A model generated the notes under the pieces. The model ran no database searches. It was not told the origin of the DNA and saw nothing but the letters and a program-made list of their open reading frames with translations. A DNA stretch of 64,000 nucleotides, from contig NZ_CP065037.1 in NCBI RefSeq assembly GCF_019924635.1, positions 496,001-560,000 of the forward strand, given 5' to 3'. Position numbers and translations under genes: made by a program. Shown one piece after another: positions 8,684-16,478 of the stretch. The DNA is from Leifsonia sp. ZF2019 (GTDB lineage: Bacteria > Actinomycetota > Actinomycetes > Actinomycetales > Microbacteriaceae). Numbering within the stretch: the stretch's first letter is position 1; every line of letters begins with the position of its first letter.

Positions 8684-9338
8684 CGTCCGGCGTTCTTCCT
8701 CAGAAGGTCTATGGCCTCGTCGTAGGTGAGTTCCGTGTACCCGAGACGTTCAGGTCGCTGCCATGGTCTCGGGAGTGGCTTCCATTGGTTCTTCTTCGAC
8801 CCTTTCGCACCCTGAAGGTCGAGCAGGTCGAGCAGCAGCATCCCTTCACGCGACAGCGGATAATCCCACCCGTGAATCGCGGCATGCAGAGGAGATTCCG
8901 GGAGAGAGGCCGCCACGGTGATGTAGGCGGCCGTCTCCTCCGGGATGCGGTAGATGTCCTCGAGGGTCAGTCCGCCTCGTCGTAGTTCGAAGACGAACTC
9001 AGCTTCGTGGCTCCGCCAGATCTGTCGGAGCTCGGCGATTTTCCCCAGCCCGACGCCTCCGACCACGCCTCGAACACCTGCGCGACGTCATTGAGGTCCA
9101 GGACGGCACGGAAATCCTCAGGGATGACGTTCTCCACGAACGCCGCAATCACGGCGATACCCACCTGCTGTTGGTATGCATCCTTCTGCGACCCGGCCAT
9201 GACCTTCGGTCGTGGGATCGAGTCCTGCGCATTGATGAGCTCGAGCGGAACTCGCGTCGAGAGGAGAAACTGCTCATCGCCGTAGTTCACCTTGAGAGGT
9301 TTCCGGCGTGGAGATGGGGTGATGTCAACGGTTGCCAC
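8680..9338 (-). CDS. Tail assembly chaperone, frameshifted long form (gpGT-like)
   Basis: Ribosomes that slip back one base at GGGAAAA (9039-9045) join the first 100 codons of the upstream chaperone to the downstream frame ending at 8680, giving about 219 residues. The second frame has no convincing independent start and reads IAELRQIWRSHEAEFVFELR after the slip, then a helical domain ending YDEAIDLLRKNAGR. This matches the lambda G/GT arrangement: both products chaperone the tape measure protein, whose gene follows. Confidence 0.85.
8967..9338 (-). CDS. Tail assembly chaperone, short form (gpG-like)
   Basis: A 123-residue acidic, mainly helical protein from a GTG start at 9338. It lies between the major tail protein and the tape measure, the standard site for the gpG-like chaperone. 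It ends in a Ser-rich tail (about 102-123) that is read only when the ribosome does not slip at codons 99-100, so the true shared domain is about residues 1-100. Confidence 0.85.
   Translation of the reverse strand: MATVDITPSPRRKPLKVNYGDEQFLLSTRVPLELINAQDSIPRPKVMAGSQKDAYQQQVGIAVIAAFVENVIPEDFRAVLDLNDVAQVFEAWSEASGWGKSPSSDRSGGATKLSSSSNYDEAD
9039..9045 (-). promoter_or_regulatory. -1 ribosomal frameshift slippery heptamer
   Basis: On the coding strand the sequence is G GGA AAA in the zero frame (codons 99 and 100 of the short chaperone), which re-pairs as GGG AAA after a one-base slip. This is a canonical X XXY YYZ site and resembles lambda's GGGAAAG. The downstream frame stays open to 8680. Confidence 0.85.
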
Positions 9339-9378
9339 GATGGCGTCCTTTCAGGTGGGTTCAGGTGAGCAGGTGAGG

Positions 9379-9417
9379 CGGGGCCGGGAACGCCACCTGA
9401 AAACGCCCCCGGTCCCG
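9379..9417 (-). other. Long GC-rich RNA hairpin between major tail and chaperone genes
   Basis: The coding-strand arms CGGGACCGGGGGCG and CGTTCCCGGCCCCG pair over 14 positions with two G-U pairs and one mismatch, around an 11-base loop that holds TTTT. It lies right after the major tail stop. It may act as a weak terminator or protect the 3' end of the abundant tail mRNA, lowering expression of the chaperones. No U-run follows the second arm, so termination is not certain. Confidence 0.45.
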
Positions 9418-9424
9418 GTCTGGA

Positions 9425-10174
9425 TCAGGCGTGAGCGCCGGCCGCCCATGCGGTGCCCGACCAGTTGAAGTCGAACGCGCCGATCGAGATCTTCTGACCG
9501 GTGGTCCAGGCGGTGGTCGGGTTGGCGACATAGCCGAGGCCTGCGAGCTTGGCCGCATTGGTCGAGTCCGAAGCGGTGATGTTCGAGTCAGCGGGGAACA
9601 CGTTGCCCGGCGCCGCGGCAGACTTCTTGTTCAGGCTCGGGTCGAAGACGCGCTCGACCTTGCCACTGAGGGTGGCGTTCGCGTAGCCCTTCACGGTGAC
9701 CCCGTATCCGGTCGCGTCGCCGCTGTCGAAGGTGATGTCTTCGAGCTCGACGACCTCTGCGGCGGGGAGCCACACTCGGCGCACGTTGGTGCCGTCGATG
9801 ACGTCGAAGACGAAAGACTGACGGCCGCCGGTCTGGGATGGGTCGACGTCGTAGCTGCCGTCAGGACCCGGGGCGACACCGAAGTACAGTGCTACCGAGG
9901 CACGGTTCGTCTCGATCAACGTGAACTTGTACGAGATCGCCGCGTCCGTTACCACCGTGCGCACCAGGGCTGCGTTCTGCCATCCCTTGATGTCGTTCGA
10001 CGACCGGTCTGTGGTCCGCGACGTGCCATCCTCCGACAGGTAGCCAAGGTTCGTGAATGCGGCGTTCAGCGCGTCTGACGCTGAGGTCGGGCCGGTGGTG
10101 CCCAGCGGGGCAACGTACCAGGCGCCCGTGGGGGCAACGCGGACGTTGCTGGAATCGGGAGTGCCAGTGGGCAT
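9425..10174 (-). CDS. Major tail (tube) protein
   Basis: A 249-residue protein in the position of the tail tube subunit, between tail terminator and chaperones. The N-terminal 190 residues have the beta-rich pattern of actinophage major tail proteins (VAPTGAWYVAPLGTTGPTSA, then NDIKGWQNAALVRTVVTDA, a motif frequent in this family). The C-terminal part (about 205-249, STNAAKLAGLGYVANPTTAW onward) looks like a small added surface domain. It is probably highly expressed: terminators or hairpins lie on both sides. Confidence 0.85.
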   Translation of the reverse strand: MPTGTPDSSNVRVAPTGAWYVAPLGTTGPTSASDALNAAFTNLGYLSEDGTSRTTDRSSNDIKGWQNAALVRTVVTDAAISYKFTLIETNRASVALYFGVAPGPDGSYDVDPSQTGGRQSFVFDVIDGTNVRRVWLPAAEVVELEDITFDSGDATGYGVTVKGYANATLSGKVERVFDPSLNKKSAAAPGNVFPADSNITASDSTNAAKLAGLGYVANPTTAWTTGQKISIGAFDFNWSGTAWAAGAHA

Positions 10175-10203
10175 GATTCGTCCTCCTTGCCCATCCGGGC
10201 ATA

Positions 10204-10226
10204 GAAAAAGCCGCCTCGAGGGCGGC
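10204..10226 (-). terminator. Intrinsic terminator upstream of major tail gene
   Basis: The leftward strand reads GCCGCC CTCGA GGCGGC followed by TTTTTC, a perfect 6-bp GC stem with a U-run. It lies between the tail terminator stop (10244) and the major tail start (10174), inside what would otherwise be one operon. Confidence 0.7.
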
Positions 10227-10243
10227 GCATTAGTTGTGGGTGC

Positions 10244-10666
10244 TCAGGTGAACTGGATCCCGCGGCGGGTCACATTCGCGACCATGTACCACTGGAAGAA
10301 CTTCGTATCGTTCGGAACCTCGACCGGTCCCGCCGATACCCGGCAGGCAGTGATCGGGTCGCCGTCGCGAATGCCGAGAGGTGCTGGGGCTTCGAAAATC
10401 GCCCGCACCATCAGAGCCAGATCCGCAGCGTCACCCTCATCGAGAGCGCGCACGTTGATCCGCAATGTGGCGTCGTCAAGCGTGTTGAAGGTGCCGGTCC
10501 CAGTGCCGAGGTTCACGGTCACCATTCGCGTCTCGCCCTCGATGGCCTTGTTCGACACCGACACACCTTCAGTGAACGGCTCCGCACGGGAATCGAGGAG
10601 CGACTGCAGCTTCGAGATCGTCACTGCCGGAAGGTCGGTGAAGATCACGCCAGCAACGTTGCTCAT
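10244..10666 (-). CDS. Tail terminator protein
   Basis: A 140-residue protein at the place of the tail terminator/completion protein (after the gp10-like protein, before the tube protein). The fold pattern is alpha-beta with a C-terminal ITACRVSAGPVEVPNDTKFFQWYMVANVT stretch typical of proteins that cap the tail and join the head. Assignment is by position and general pattern. Confidence 0.7.
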   Translation of the reverse strand: MSNVAGVIFTDLPAVTISKLQSLLDSRAEPFTEGVSVSNKAIEGETRMVTVNLGTGTGTFNTLDDATLRINVRALDEGDAADLALMVRAIFEAPAPLGIRDGDPITACRVSAGPVEVPNDTKFFQWYMVANVTRRGIQFT

Positions 10667-10995
10667 GCTCGCCGCTCCTGCCGCTTCTTCTCACGCACCT
10701 TGTACGCACGAGTCCGCTTCGGAGCATGCGCAGACGGCACCACCGACTGCAGCGCAGCCAGAGCAGTACCGTTCGCGGCCTCATCCTCAAGCGGGATGGT
10801 CGTCGTCACGACAGCTCGAGCGCGACGGCCACCGCCCTTCACAGTTCGAGAGGTGGTGACTTCGACGGAGCCGCCAGGAAGCTTTCCTGCGACCTGGCTG
10901 CCGAGGTTGGCAAGGTACTGCTGCATCTCCGGTCCCGCCATGACCTGGTTACCCCAGGCCGCCTGATTGATCTTCACCTTGATGCCCTTAGCCAC
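10663..10995 (-). CDS. HK97 gp10-like head-tail connector component
   Basis: A 110-residue basic protein from a GTG start. It opens MAKGIKVKINQAAWGNQV, then a short helix and a strand-rich centre (SVEVTTSRTVKGGGRRARAVVTTTIPLEDE), ending in a Lys/Arg tail. Actinophages have such a protein just before the tail terminator, related to the HK97 gp10 group. It overlaps both neighbours by a few bases. Confidence 0.65.
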   Translation of the reverse strand: MAKGIKVKINQAAWGNQVMAGPEMQQYLANLGSQVAGKLPGGSVEVTTSRTVKGGGRRARAVVTTTIPLEDEAANGTALAALQSVVPSAHAPKRTRAYKVREKKRQERRA

Positions 10996-11326
10996 GGGTA
11001 AGCTCCGTACGCTTGAGAACGATCACGGTTCCGACCACCTCACCGCTCGGTTTCTGCCAGAGCGCTTCGATGCCCTCGGATTCGTAGTCGATTCCGCGCA
11101 CCTTCCATTTGTCGCCAGAGAGAGAGCCAGCGAGGTCGGGTGCGCGGAAGTAGAGAGTTCCGCCGTCGCTCGAAACAACAGTGTCGACGCCCTCGACATC
11201 GTTAGTGACCACGGGGGCAAACGAGTGGGCCGTCAGCGGAGACGTTTGGGGGGCGAGGATTGGCTTTCCGTAGCGGTCCAGTTGGCCCGAGTCGACCATT
11301 CGAGTGCGGGTTACAGCCTCGGACAT
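10988..11326 (-). CDS. Head-tail stopper/adaptor protein
   Basis: A 112-residue small beta protein (VTRTRMVDSGQLDRYGKPI at the N-terminus, KWKVRGIDYESEGIEALW in the centre) in the position of the head-tail stopper. Its start overlaps the previous stop by one base. Function is inferred from gene order. Confidence 0.65.
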   Translation of the reverse strand: MSEAVTRTRMVDSGQLDRYGKPILAPQTSPLTAHSFAPVVTNDVEGVDTVVSSDGGTLYFRAPDLAGSLSGDKWKVRGIDYESEGIEALWQKPSGEVVGTVIVLKRTELTRG

Positions 11327-11721
11327 CAGAGCATCCTGGTCTTGACTCGAAACGAGCGAATTCCTGATGAGCCGGGGAAGATGTCGATCAGGTCGCCCGG
11401 TGCCAGGTAGAGACCGCCTGCCGAGATGCTGGTATCCAAAGTCTTCGATTCGGTGAAAGGACCCGTTGTCTCGCTGTACTGACGCAGCGCCTCAGGGTTC
11501 ATGAGTACCCGTTTCACAGCGTTCACGACCGCATCACGGATGGCGTTCGCCAAAAGTGGATCCGTCGCGTACAGCACATCTATATCTCGACGGCGGCGCC
11601 GGCCCTTCAGTCGCAGCTTGTTCGAGGCTTGCTCGATAAGGTTCTCCGCGAGAGCCTCTTGCGAGGTGGTGAGGGGCTGCCAGACATTGGCCACATCTTC
11701 GGGTGTTGCGAACGTCGTCAT
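11326..11721 (-). CDS. Head-tail adaptor (gp6/gp15-like)
   Basis: A 131-residue helical protein (MTTFATPEDVANVWQPLT, then two long helices and a basic RLKGRRRRRDIDVLY segment) typical of the connector ring that binds the portal. I chose ATG 11721 because GAGGAGG precedes it; a longer reading from 11841 would overlap the upstream gene and has low-complexity Arg/Ser sequence. Confidence 0.75.
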   Translation of the reverse strand: MTTFATPEDVANVWQPLTTSQEALAENLIEQASNKLRLKGRRRRRDIDVLYATDPLLANAIRDAVVNAVKRVLMNPEALRQYSETTGPFTESKTLDTSISAGGLYLAPGDLIDIFPGSSGIRSFRVKTRML

Positions 11722-11734
11722 GGCAGCCTCCTCG

Positions 11735-12067
11735 TCACTCGGTGGGAACGCCAGCAGCCTCGAGGGCCGCGATGATGTCCTTGCGCGTTGCGTCGGCACC
11801 GACAGAGACCTTGTGCTTCTCCGCGTAGGCGGTCCAGGCATCTACGGTGGCTTTCGGGCCGCTCTTCGCTGGAACGTCGTCCGAATCGGGTGCTTCGGTC
11901 GGCTCTGCCACCGGGTGATCTTTCTTGACGGGTTCGATTCCCTCGGACCATGCCTTGGGGTTGGTGATGAGCGCCTTGGCCCACGCGGGCACGGTGACGC
12001 CAGGTCCGAAGACATGGACGTCACCGTGCTCGTCGTGAACGTGGACGATGCTCGTGAGCTCGGCCAC
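11735..12067 (-). CDS. Head-associated protein with SAP/HeH-like C-terminus
   Basis: A 110-residue protein from a GTG start right after the capsid gene. The N-terminal part is beta-like (IVHVHDEHGDVHVFGPG), a Pro/Glu/Asp linker follows, and the last 35 residues (VSVGADATRKDIIAALEAAG) form the helix-extended-helix pattern of Rho-N/SAP-type nucleic-acid-binding domains. Similar genes follow the capsid in many actinophages; the precise role is unknown. Confidence 0.65.
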   Translation of the reverse strand: MAELTSIVHVHDEHGDVHVFGPGVTVPAWAKALITNPKAWSEGIEPVKKDHPVAEPTEAPDSDDVPAKSGPKATVDAWTAYAEKHKVSVGADATRKDIIAALEAAGVPTE

Positions 12068-12078
12068 GGTTCTCCTTC

Positions 12079-13122
12079 CTAGAGGACGTCAGCGGAGAAG
12101 CTGAGGTCCGCGTTGGCGAGGACGGGAAGGGCGATCGCGTCGGACACGACCTCGGCGATCAGCGGGGGCTTCTCGCCGCGGTACACGCCCACCACGAGGC
12201 CGGGCTGGTCCGCGTCCTCGAGGGCATAGTCGGGGTCCATCGACGTGAGGGTCTGACCCCAGAACGTCGCACCGAGCTCGGTTCCCTCCCAGTCGTCGGT
12301 GGCGACCGGTGCAGGCAGGAGCAGCAGCCGATCATCCGGGACGACCTTCGTTGCCGAGCCTCCGACGCTTACGCGGCGGTCGTAGATGACGATCGGGGGC
12401 AGGCCGGCGCCCTCGATGATCGCGTTCACGTCCGCGCGAGTCGCGGGGCGGGCACCGCCGTTGATCAGCTGTGTCTGGAACTCGTTGCCGGCGGCGAGTG
12501 CGCGGAGAACTCGAGTGGACATCAGGAACGAGCCAGGTGGAACCCCGTTGTCCGTGATGTAGGTGTCCGTCCAGCTCTGCAGGTCCGCAAGACGGGAGAC
12601 CGTCTTGTCGCTCCACGGTGTGGCCGCGGTGACAGTGTGTCCGGCCGACCGACCGAAGTCGTCGTCGGATTGGAACTTGCCGCCGAAGTTCGTCGGGTTG
12701 ATGGTTGCCTTGCCGGTCGCAAGAACGATGCCGCGCAGGCGCTCGACGGAGTCGGAGACCGCGTGCACCACACGGTTTGTGGTGTTGAGGACGGCCTGCA
12801 GGATGGTCTCGTCAGACGAGTTGCGGGCGCGGAGCTGCGCGTACTCGCTGACGGGAATGTTCTGCCCGACAGCGGGGAGCTCGAGCGTGACGCGCTTCCC
12901 GGTCTGTCCCTTGCCGATCTCCGGCTCAGCGTCGTAGGCGCGCCACTGGGCGATGTCGACCAGGCCAGTCGAACCCTGCATGAATCGCACAACGATGTCG
13001 GCGACTTCACGGTTCGGCAGGAACTGGGCGAGGGTGCCCTTCTGTGCTTCGTAGTCGGCGAGCGAGGCTCGCGCGTACCCGGTCAGAGTTGCCGGGTCGA
13101 TGACGTCAGTCCAAAGTGCCAT
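12079..13122 (-). CDS. Major capsid protein
   Basis: A 347-residue protein of the lambda gpE-like/HK97-fold group, as shown by the order scaffold, decoration, capsid and by sequence features: N-terminal LASFLPNREV-type arm (TLAQFLPNREVADIVVRF), conserved YDAEPEIGK segment and C-terminal VVGVYRGEKPPLIAEVVSDA. It has no long N-terminal delta domain; a separate scaffold gene lies upstream. Confidence 0.9.
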   Translation of the reverse strand: MALWTDVIDPATLTGYARASLADYEAQKGTLAQFLPNREVADIVVRFMQGSTGLVDIAQWRAYDAEPEIGKGQTGKRVTLELPAVGQNIPVSEYAQLRARNSSDETILQAVLNTTNRVVHAVSDSVERLRGIVLATGKATINPTNFGGKFQSDDDFGRSAGHTVTAATPWSDKTVSRLADLQSWTDTYITDNGVPPGSFLMSTRVLRALAAGNEFQTQLINGGARPATRADVNAIIEGAGLPPIVIYDRRVSVGGSATKVVPDDRLLLLPAPVATDDWEGTELGATFWGQTLTSMDPDYALEDADQPGLVVGVYRGEKPPLIAEVVSDAIALPVLANADLSFSADVL

Positions 13123-13137
13123 GTTCGGTCACTCCTT

Positions 13138-13521
13138 TCAGGCGAAGACGCAGGTCGTGGCGTCTTTGGCGGTGATCGGCTTCACGAACGACGCGTAGGG
13201 GACCTTCGCGGTGTTGATGCGGCCATGATCGAGGACAGGGGCACCGAAGTCGGTCGTACCGACGACCTTCTGGTCGGTGAGGATGAAGCCGGCGAGGATG
13301 CCGGCTCCCGTGGTGGTGCCGACGGTCACGTCATACGGGACAGCGAGTCCCGAGACGATCGCGATAGGTGTGCCGGCGGGGATGTAGCCGTTCGGGTAGT
13401 GGGTGTTCGCGGTGAACGTCGAGATGTCGATCGTCTCGGTCCGCGCGTTGCGGATTCCGTGAGACGAGCCGAGCCACGACAGGTCACCGCCACCGATGGT
13501 CTCAGTGCTGAGACGAGGCAT
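13138..13521 (-). CDS. Head decoration protein (gpD-like)
   Basis: A 127-residue beta-rich protein just before the capsid gene, as lambda D is before E. The Gly/Thr-rich core (VTVGTTTGAGILAGFILTD) fits the decoration trimers that clamp the expanded head. Assignment rests on position and size. Confidence 0.75.
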   Translation of the reverse strand: MPRLSTETIGGGDLSWLGSSHGIRNARTETIDISTFTANTHYPNGYIPAGTPIAIVSGLAVPYDVTVGTTTGAGILAGFILTDQKVVGTTDFGAPVLDHGRINTAKVPYASFVKPITAKDATTCVFA

Positions 13522-13533
13522 GGTGGATCCTTC

Positions 13534-14196
13534 CTAGGATTCGGTCTTTTTGGATTTGCGTGTTCCGGCGAAGAGATCTGCTCCGGCGCCGACGCCCTTG
13601 GCGGGCTGGTTTTGGCCGCGCTTGCCCTGTCCGAGGTCAGGGCCGCCCTTCTTCTGGGCACCACTACTCGCTTCGGTCGAGTGCTCCTGAACCCACGCGG
13701 CGATGGCGTCGGTGTCAGCAGCGTCGTCCTTGATGAAACGGCTGCGGTCTAACTCCAGAAGCGCGTTCGCATCCGGGATGCGTCCGTTGAGCGCGGTCGC
13801 GAGAGCGTTCTTGACGCGTTCGGCGGCAAGGATGGCTCGGATCTCCGAGCGGCCTTCCTCCTTGGCAGCGTCGAGCGCGTTCTGCTCCGCGGACTGGGTC
13901 TTCGTGCGAAGGTCCGCATTGTCCTTCTCGAGCTTCGCGATTTTCTCCGGCGTCCAGTCGCCGAAGGCTTTCACGCGGCCCTCATGCTTGCGGGACTGGT
14001 GAAGGTGGTACGCGGCCTGCTGTTCCGGCGTCATGTCCTTGACAGGAGTGTTCGCCGGGAAGCCGGTGTCTCCACCTGAGCTGCCCTTATCGCCTTCGTC
14101 ACCACCACCGTTGTTCTCTCCATCGTCTGTGACGAATCGGAGTCGCGGGTTGCGGATGAAGATGCCGCCTCGAGTGAACATGCTGTTGTCTCCCAT
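13534..14196 (-). CDS. Capsid scaffolding protein
   Basis: A 220-residue acidic, strongly helical protein: disordered Gly/Asp-rich N-terminus, a long helix/coiled coil (about 60-135, TPEKIAKLEKDNADLRTKTQ) and a basic Gln/Lys/Gly C-terminus that would contact the capsid. The ATG at 14196 lies inside a CCCGACATGGG repeat; the ATG at 14181 (MFTRGG) has GGGAG about eight bases before it and may be the true start. Confidence 0.8.
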   Translation of the reverse strand: MGDNSMFTRGGIFIRNPRLRFVTDDGENNGGGDEGDKGSSGGDTGFPANTPVKDMTPEQQAAYHLHQSRKHEGRVKAFGDWTPEKIAKLEKDNADLRTKTQSAEQNALDAAKEEGRSEIRAILAAERVKNALATALNGRIPDANALLELDRSRFIKDDAADTDAIAAWVQEHSTEASSGAQKKGGPDLGQGKRGQNQPAKGVGAGADLFAGTRKSKKTES

Positions 14197-14224
14197 GTCG
14201 GGTGTTTCGGATCCCCATGTCGGG
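14192..14224 (-). repeat. Paired start-associated repeat before the scaffold gene
   Basis: Two copies of CCCGACATGGG (coding strand) at 14214-14224 and 14192-14202, 22 bases apart. The downstream copy continues into GAG, forming the ribosome site for the scaffold gene. The same paired motif occurs before terS (18708-18736) with a shared TCCG in the spacer. Confidence 0.75.
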
Positions 14225-14225
14225 G

Positions 14226-15071
14226 CTACCCACCCGTCCGGGTGGAAGTCTTGGTGGGCCAGATCTGGCTTGGACCCGTGAAATGGTCGGATCGCCAGGC
14301 CAGAACCGGCCCGAGCTCGCCGTGCTCATGCGTGACGATCACGTCGAGGTAGTCAGCGACCGGGTTGTTCAGTCCGATGTCGCGGCCTCCCCGGTCGGCT
14401 GCGCGACCAGACTTCGCAGCTACCGCTTCATGGGTCTGTTCCAGCAATTTCGGGTCGATTACCTGCTCATCCGGTGCACCGATGAAGCTCTTGATCCCGC
14501 AATCACAGCCCGGATGTATCGGCATCAGATCGCCCTTGTAATACCTCTGCGTGGAGGCAATGACGCATAGCGCGCAGTTCTCACGACCCGTCAGTATCCG
14601 CTGATACAACTCCACACCCGTGCGTGACATCGCCTGCCGCGCTGAATGCGTCTTCGCCAGTTGCATCCCCGACGAGACCAAGTCAGCCAGTCGTGCAGCA
14701 CCTGCCGCCGTCGCCGCGGTGAGCGTGTTGCCGTTGCTCAACGACGTGTAGACAGTTGTGAAAGGGCGCTGATAGACCGTGTTGGCATCGACTCCACGCA
14801 GTGACTCGGTTGTTGCGTCAGCTACAGCGCCGCGCAAGATTGCCGTCCCAAGTTGCTGTGCCGCGACCCGGGACAGGTATGCATCGGTGAGTTCAGCGAC
14901 CCGCTTCTGGCCGGCCTCAACTCGAGGGACCAGTTCAGCGATTAGCTGTTCCGCATCAGCATCGCGATACGCGGACAATGACGACCACTTGCGGTACGCG
15001 TACGACATGACCTTGCTACGGACCGCCGCCACTTGAGCGTCGTAGTTCTGGTCAAGCCGTGTTACCGCCAC
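14226..15071 (-). CDS. MuF-like minor capsid protein
   Basis: A 281-residue protein from a GTG start overlapping the portal gene by 20 bases. The N-terminal 150 residues are helical; residues 166-191 hold CALC, then HPGCDC (Cys166, Cys169, His186, Cys189, Cys191), the zinc-site pattern of phage Mu F-like head morphogenesis proteins. It lies between portal and scaffold as expected. It probably enters the head with DNA or helps portal incorporation. Confidence 0.8.
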   Translation of the reverse strand: MAVTRLDQNYDAQVAAVRSKVMSYAYRKWSSLSAYRDADAEQLIAELVPRVEAGQKRVAELTDAYLSRVAAQQLGTAILRGAVADATTESLRGVDANTVYQRPFTTVYTSLSNGNTLTAATAAGAARLADLVSSGMQLAKTHSARQAMSRTGVELYQRILTGRENCALCVIASTQRYYKGDLMPIHPGCDCGIKSFIGAPDEQVIDPKLLEQTHEAVAAKSGRAADRGGRDIGLNNPVADYLDVIVTHEHGELGPVLAWRSDHFTGPSQIWPTKTSTRTGG

Positions 15072-16461
15072 CGGTCAGCTCCTCCGCCAGAAGTGCCTCA
15101 TCGGCCGCTTCAGCCTCAGCTTGGGCGACCTGTTCGGGGCTGAACTGCCAGATCTCCCGCATGATCGTCCGCTTCGCCAGCGACGATGTAGCCTGCGCGG
15201 CCGCGGACGCCTTGTCCGTGACCACGTAGCGGGACGCTGGCTTCCAGTCGATGGTGATCTTGGCCTTGTTCGCCCGTTCGGTGTCTCCGCGGGTGAGGAA
15301 TGCGATGTAGAGCACGTCCACCAGAGCGGCCGTGCAGCGGATCTGCTTGTCCTCAGTGGCGAAGATCAGCCCTTCTACGTTCGCCTGAGCGCCAGCCGCG
15401 GACTCGCTGTCAGGTGCGAACATCGAAAGCGGCCGGCGTGTGACAGCGGCGAGCTCTCGAATGTCGTCCTTGATGGCCGACTGAATTCCCTGCATGTCAG
15501 CCTGCGCGGTCTGGAACACCTTCGAGTTGTACGGAAGCTGAATCCACGACCCGGGGTCGGTGGTCAGCACGTTGTCTGGGATCGAGTCGATCTCGTTGCC
15601 GTCCTCGTCGACCGCGTCTTCCACGTCGACCTGGATGACCATCTGCTTGAACGCCTGGTAGGCGGCGATAACCATCGCGTTGTAGGTCTTGTGGTTGATC
15701 CTGTCAAGGATGTCCAGGTGTGGCTCGAATTCGCCGATGCCGCGACGGTTCCGGAACCGGACCACCGGGACAAGATGGTGGTTGAGCTCCTCGCCGTCCT
15801 CGCCCCCGCGCGTGTCGTCCCACACGTACGTGGACGGGCTGAAGGAGATGCTCTTTCCGGGTCCGCTGCGCTCCCGGTACGCCACCCAACGACGGGCGTT
15901 CGTCCACGTGCCGTCGTCACGGCGCTCGCCGGGAAGATAAAGGTAGACGTAGTCGCGCTTCTCGTCGGCGTCGTGGAACACCTTCATTGCTGCGCGAACC
16001 TCGGACTGGCGCGCCGGGTTGTGGAACGTCACCACCTGGCGCGGATCCTCACCCGTGATGATGACCTCGCCGTCCTCGTCCTGGCCGATGATCATGTATG
16101 CGTCGGAGAGCGCGAGCATGTTTTCCAGCACATCGGAGAACTCGACGTCGAGGCCGTTATCCTTCCAGATCTGCCATGCGACGTCGTCAACCTGATCAGA
16201 GGACACGGCCGTGCGGATCTCGCGGACAGCGCACCGTTCGCGGAGCGAACCGACGATGAGTTCACCGAAGTTGGTGCATGACTTCTTCTGGAACGCGGTG
16301 AACGCGGCCGACGCGCCACTTCCGACCGGGACCGGGAGTGGCGGTGTTCCGTCGTGGTATCCGGCGAGCTTCTGCAGCCTCGGGAGCCGCAGGTTCAGCT
16401 TCTTCACGCCCTTGACGATCCACGCGCCTGGAGAATTGGGGTCTGCGACGTCAATGGTCAC
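15052..16461 (-). CDS. Portal protein
   Basis: A 469-residue portal of the SPP1 gp6-like type: LPRLQKLAGYHDGTPPLPVP near the N-terminus, a central wing and stem, and a C-terminal helical crown. I chose the GTG at 16461 with GGGAGG upstream; the open frame continues to 16845 but that stretch is Arg/Gly-rich antisense-like sequence inside the terminase gene. It sits between large terminase and MuF, and forms the DNA entry ring. Confidence 0.85.
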   Translation of the reverse strand: MTIDVADPNSPGAWIVKGVKKLNLRLPRLQKLAGYHDGTPPLPVPVGSGASAAFTAFQKKSCTNFGELIVGSLRERCAVREIRTAVSSDQVDDVAWQIWKDNGLDVEFSDVLENMLALSDAYMIIGQDEDGEVIITGEDPRQVVTFHNPARQSEVRAAMKVFHDADEKRDYVYLYLPGERRDDGTWTNARRWVAYRERSGPGKSISFSPSTYVWDDTRGGEDGEELNHHLVPVVRFRNRRGIGEFEPHLDILDRINHKTYNAMVIAAYQAFKQMVIQVDVEDAVDEDGNEIDSIPDNVLTTDPGSWIQLPYNSKVFQTAQADMQGIQSAIKDDIRELAAVTRRPLSMFAPDSESAAGAQANVEGLIFATEDKQIRCTAALVDVLYIAFLTRGDTERANKAKITIDWKPASRYVVTDKASAAAQATSSLAKRTIMREIWQFSPEQVAQAEAEAADEALLAEELTGGGNTA

Positions 16462-16478
16462 CGTGGCCTCCCTTCCCC

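Noticed and set aside
12637..13752. 371-aa rightward ORF across capsid and decoration genes
   Set aside because: Antisense of well-recognised structural genes.
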